Shown: one piece after another, positions 14,830-16,589 of the stretch
How the letters are laid out: each line of letters opens with the position of its first letter
Position numbering within the stretch: the stretch's first letter is position 1
Made by a program: the position numbers and the translations under genes
The notes under the pieces: model-generated
Seen by the model: only the letters and a program-made list of their open reading frames with translations
Databases searched by the model: none
Told to the model about the DNA's origin: nothing
NCBI GenBank assembly: GCA_009779525.1
Contig: WREB01000005.1
Location: forward strand, 1-16,589
Direction: 5' to 3'
Source: Defluviitaleaceae bacterium
GTDB lineage: Bacteria > Bacillota_A > Clostridia > Lachnospirales > WQUN01
DNA length: 16,589 nucleotides

Positions 14830-16335
14830 TTGAAAAAAGCTTTGGCGGCCCTGCCCGCGATAATTTTAACGTTTGCACTGTTCGCTTCGGGCTGCGGCGG
14901 AGTTGGCGGCAACTCCTCATCCGACCCGACGCCGACGCGGGAGGCGGAGGCCGGCGCGCAAGACGAAGCCGCCGAAACGGATTCAAGAAGCGATGAAATA
15001 GCGGCGGCCCAGCCCGAGTCGTGGCTGACGAAAGACTACGCGGGCACGGTGGTCAAGTACCTCGGCGCCGAATACTTCATGTTCGTGACGAACAAGATAA
15101 ACTGGGGCTACGCGTACTACATGGGAATGCTCGAGTGGCAGGAAAAGACCGGCGCGACAATCGAGTGCCTTCCGGCGCTCGAGATCCCGCAGGTGCTAGC
15201 CGGCATCTCCGCGGGCGAGGGCTACGACATAGGCGGCAACGGCGCGTTCTATTCGATGAACGACCATTTGGAATATCTCGACGATTACATAGGCCATTTC
15301 GCGGGCAAGTTCGGCGCCCACCTCACCAACCTGCTCGGCACGAACATATACAACGGGCGGCACATAGCGATAAGCCAGCCCTGGAACCACGGCTGCTCGG
15401 CGATGCTCTACAACGTCGAGCTGCTAAACCGCCTCGGGCGAGAAACCCCGCACGAGATGTTCATGCGCGGCGAATGGACTTGGGACTCCTACTGGGAGAT
15501 CGTCAAGTACGTGGGCCAGCTCGACCTCGACGGCGACGGCGTCCCGGACTACGTCGCGACCGCGAACGCCCCGCACTTCGAATACATGGTGCGCGTGTTC
15601 GAGGAGCAGGAGGACGGGACTTACGTCAGCATCGCGGATTCGCAGCGCCTGCGCGACTTCGCCGAGATGATCTACAACGGCTACAACATCTACGACATAT
15701 ACCAGGAAGAGATGCCCTCGCCCTGGAACTATTACTCCTTCAGCAGCGAAAGGTACCCGTGGATGTGCACCGTCGGCATCCCCGCTTACGACCCGACGTG
15801 CTTCTTCGGCTTCGTCGACAACGTGGGCGAGGCGCTAGAGTGGGTCCCGATGCCTTCCTACGCGAAGGACGGGAAGGATACGAACCTCGGCTACGGCGCG
15901 GTCAGCCTGCTTAAAGGCGGGCAGAACAAAGAGGGCGCGCTTCACTTCATCGACTTCATATGCGGCGCGGTGGGCGACTCGGCGATGCAGATGGTGACGC
16001 AGGGCAGGATCGACTACGGCTTCGAGGGCATGACGGGAAACACCAGGGAAAGCGCCGATTTTCTCGAATGGTGGGAAAACTTCATCGACGGCGAGTACGA
16101 AAGGTTCACGCAGTACCCGCACTACGACTGGTCGTATTACGAGGCGTGCCTCGAGTATTGGGAGGAAACGCTCCCCAAGCGCGACGGCGCCCCGCACGGC
16201 TGGAGGTCGTCGAATTTTTGGGTGCCGGATTGGAAGCTATTCGTCGACTACCCGCCCGCGACGGCGGTTTCGATGTATGTCGAGGAGCTTCAGGCGGTGA
16301 TCGACGAACACAACGATTTCATATCGAACAGGTAA
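14830..16335 (+). CDS. Extracellular solute-binding lipoprotein (probable carbohydrate ABC importer, family 1)
   Basis: A 501-residue exported protein. Residues 1-21 form a Lys-Lys, hydrophobic signal peptide ending in the lipobox Ala-Ser-Gly-Cys22; the lipidated Cys would anchor it to the membrane outer face. A Gly/Ser/Thr-Pro and Glu/Ala-rich tether (to about 60) precedes the binding domain, which opens with Lys-Asp-Tyr-Ala-Gly-Thr. Many Trp and Tyr residues, including TWDSYWEI and WNYYSFSSERYPW, fit stacking against sugar rings. Asp232-x-Asp234-x-Asp236-Gly-x-x-x-Asp240 resembles a calcium loop seen in related binding proteins. No permease or ATPase gene lies in the window, so the transporter may be encoded downstream or elsewhere. 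The ligand is unknown. A paralogue follows after 12 bases. Confidence 0.85.
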   Translation: MKKALAALPAIILTFALFASGCGGVGGNSSSDPTPTREAEAGAQDEAAETDSRSDEIAAAQPESWLTKDYAGTVVKYLGAEYFMFVTNKINWGYAYYMGMLEWQEKTGATIECLPALEIPQVLAGISAGEGYDIGGNGAFYSMNDHLEYLDDYIGHFAGKFGAHLTNLLGTNIYNGRHIAISQPWNHGCSAMLYNVELLNRLGRETPHEMFMRGEWTWDSYWEIVKYVGQLDLDGDGVPDYVATANAPHFEYMVRVFEEQEDGTYVSIADSQRLRDFAEMIYNGYNIYDIYQEEMPSPWNYYSFSSERYPWMCTVGIPAYDPTCFFGFVDNVGEALEWVPMPSYAKDGKDTNLGYGAVSLLKGGQNKEGALHFIDFICGAVGDSAMQMVTQGRIDYGFEGMTGNTRESADFLEWWENFIDGEYERFTQYPHYDWSYYEACLEYWEETLPKRDGAPHGWRSSNFWVPDWKLFVDYPPATAVSMYVEELQAVIDEHNDFISNR

Positions 16336-16347
16336 AGGGGCAGTAAA

Positions 16348-16589
16348 ATGAAAAAAGGTTTTGTAACGCCGTCCGCGGTTTTGCTCGCGTTAATTTTGGC
16401 TTTTGCCGGCTGCGGCGGTTCGGGCGGAAGCGATGCGGAAGCCAAGGCGACGGCGACTCCGACCGTTGCGGAAAATGCAGCGGAAGGCGAAACGGAAGAC
16501 GAGGCGGCCGAGGAAGACATCGCCGCCAACTCGGGCGATTTCCGCACGCGCGACTATACCGGGACGACGCTCAAGTACATCGATTCCGA
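16348..16589 (+). CDS. Second solute-binding lipoprotein, 5' part only (cut by window end)
   Basis: The frame opens at ATG 16348 behind AAAGGGG and stays open for 80 codons to the edge. The signal peptide starts Met-Lys-Lys and ends in the lipobox Ala-Gly-Cys22, the same Cys position as in the preceding gene. A Gly/Ser then Thr-Pro and Glu/Ala-rich tether follows. It leads to Arg-Asp-Tyr-Thr-Gly-Thr-Thr-Leu-Lys-Tyr, matching the Lys-Asp-Tyr-Ala-Gly-Thr-Val-Val-Lys-Tyr at the start of its neighbour's domain. It is therefore very probably a tandem paralogue of the same binding-protein family. Its full length, ligand and integrity cannot be judged here. Confidence 0.8.
   Translation, partial: MKKGFVTPSAVLLALILAFAGCGGSGGSDAEAKATATPTVAENAAEGETEDEAAEEDIAANSGDFRTRDYTGTTLKYIDS

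Noticed and set aside
1..16589. CRISPR array, transposon, integrase, phage or tRNA gene
   Set aside because: No regularly spaced repeats, transposase or integrase motifs, terminal inverted repeats or cloverleaf-like sequence were seen on either strand.

Overview
The window looks like chromosomal DNA from an uncultured member of the Bacillota, most likely class Clostridia. The evidence is the McsA/McsB/ClpC protein-arginine-phosphorylation set, a DUF3048 (YerB-type) envelope protein, a small integral-membrane DgkA-type kinase beside ybeY and era, strong GGAGG-type ribosome binding sites, lipobox lipoproteins and frequent TTG starts. The DNA is GC-rich (about 60% by eye). Coding is very dense; no rRNA, tRNA, CRISPR array, transposase or prophage gene was seen.

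Region 1 (1-7763, plus strand) is one tightly packed run: 3' end of ybeY, dgkA/udpK, DUF3048 protein, era, mcsA, mcsB, clpC and a URO-D-fold protein. Neighbours overlap or are at most 35 bases apart, and no terminator or internal promoter is evident. It joins a ribosome-maturation/envelope cluster to the stress-proteolysis cluster. The usual first gene of the latter, ctsR, is missing, and no CtsR-type operator was seen.

Region 2 (7764-10006, minus strand) is a two-gene operon of URO-D/MtaA-like proteins, convergent with the URO-D gene of region 1 with no bases between the stop codons. The three URO-D paralogues keep different subsets of the zinc-site residues known from corrinoid methyltransferases.

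Region 3 (10007-13035, plus strand) opens with a divergent intergenic region, then a metallophosphoesterase that may be translated from a leaderless mRNA. Next comes a 629-residue protein that joins a sugar-epimerase-type TIM barrel to a Gfo/Idh/MocA dehydrogenase. Both active sites look largely intact, which makes this the most interesting gene of the window.

Region 4 (13036-16589, plus strand) has a recognisable -10 element, proS, and two tandem paralogous solute-binding lipoproteins; the second is cut by the window end. Taken together, regions 2-4 suggest uptake and oxidative or isomerising processing of a carbohydrate or glycoside, perhaps a methylated one. That link is inference from gene content only: no permease, corrinoid protein or glycosidase lies in the window.
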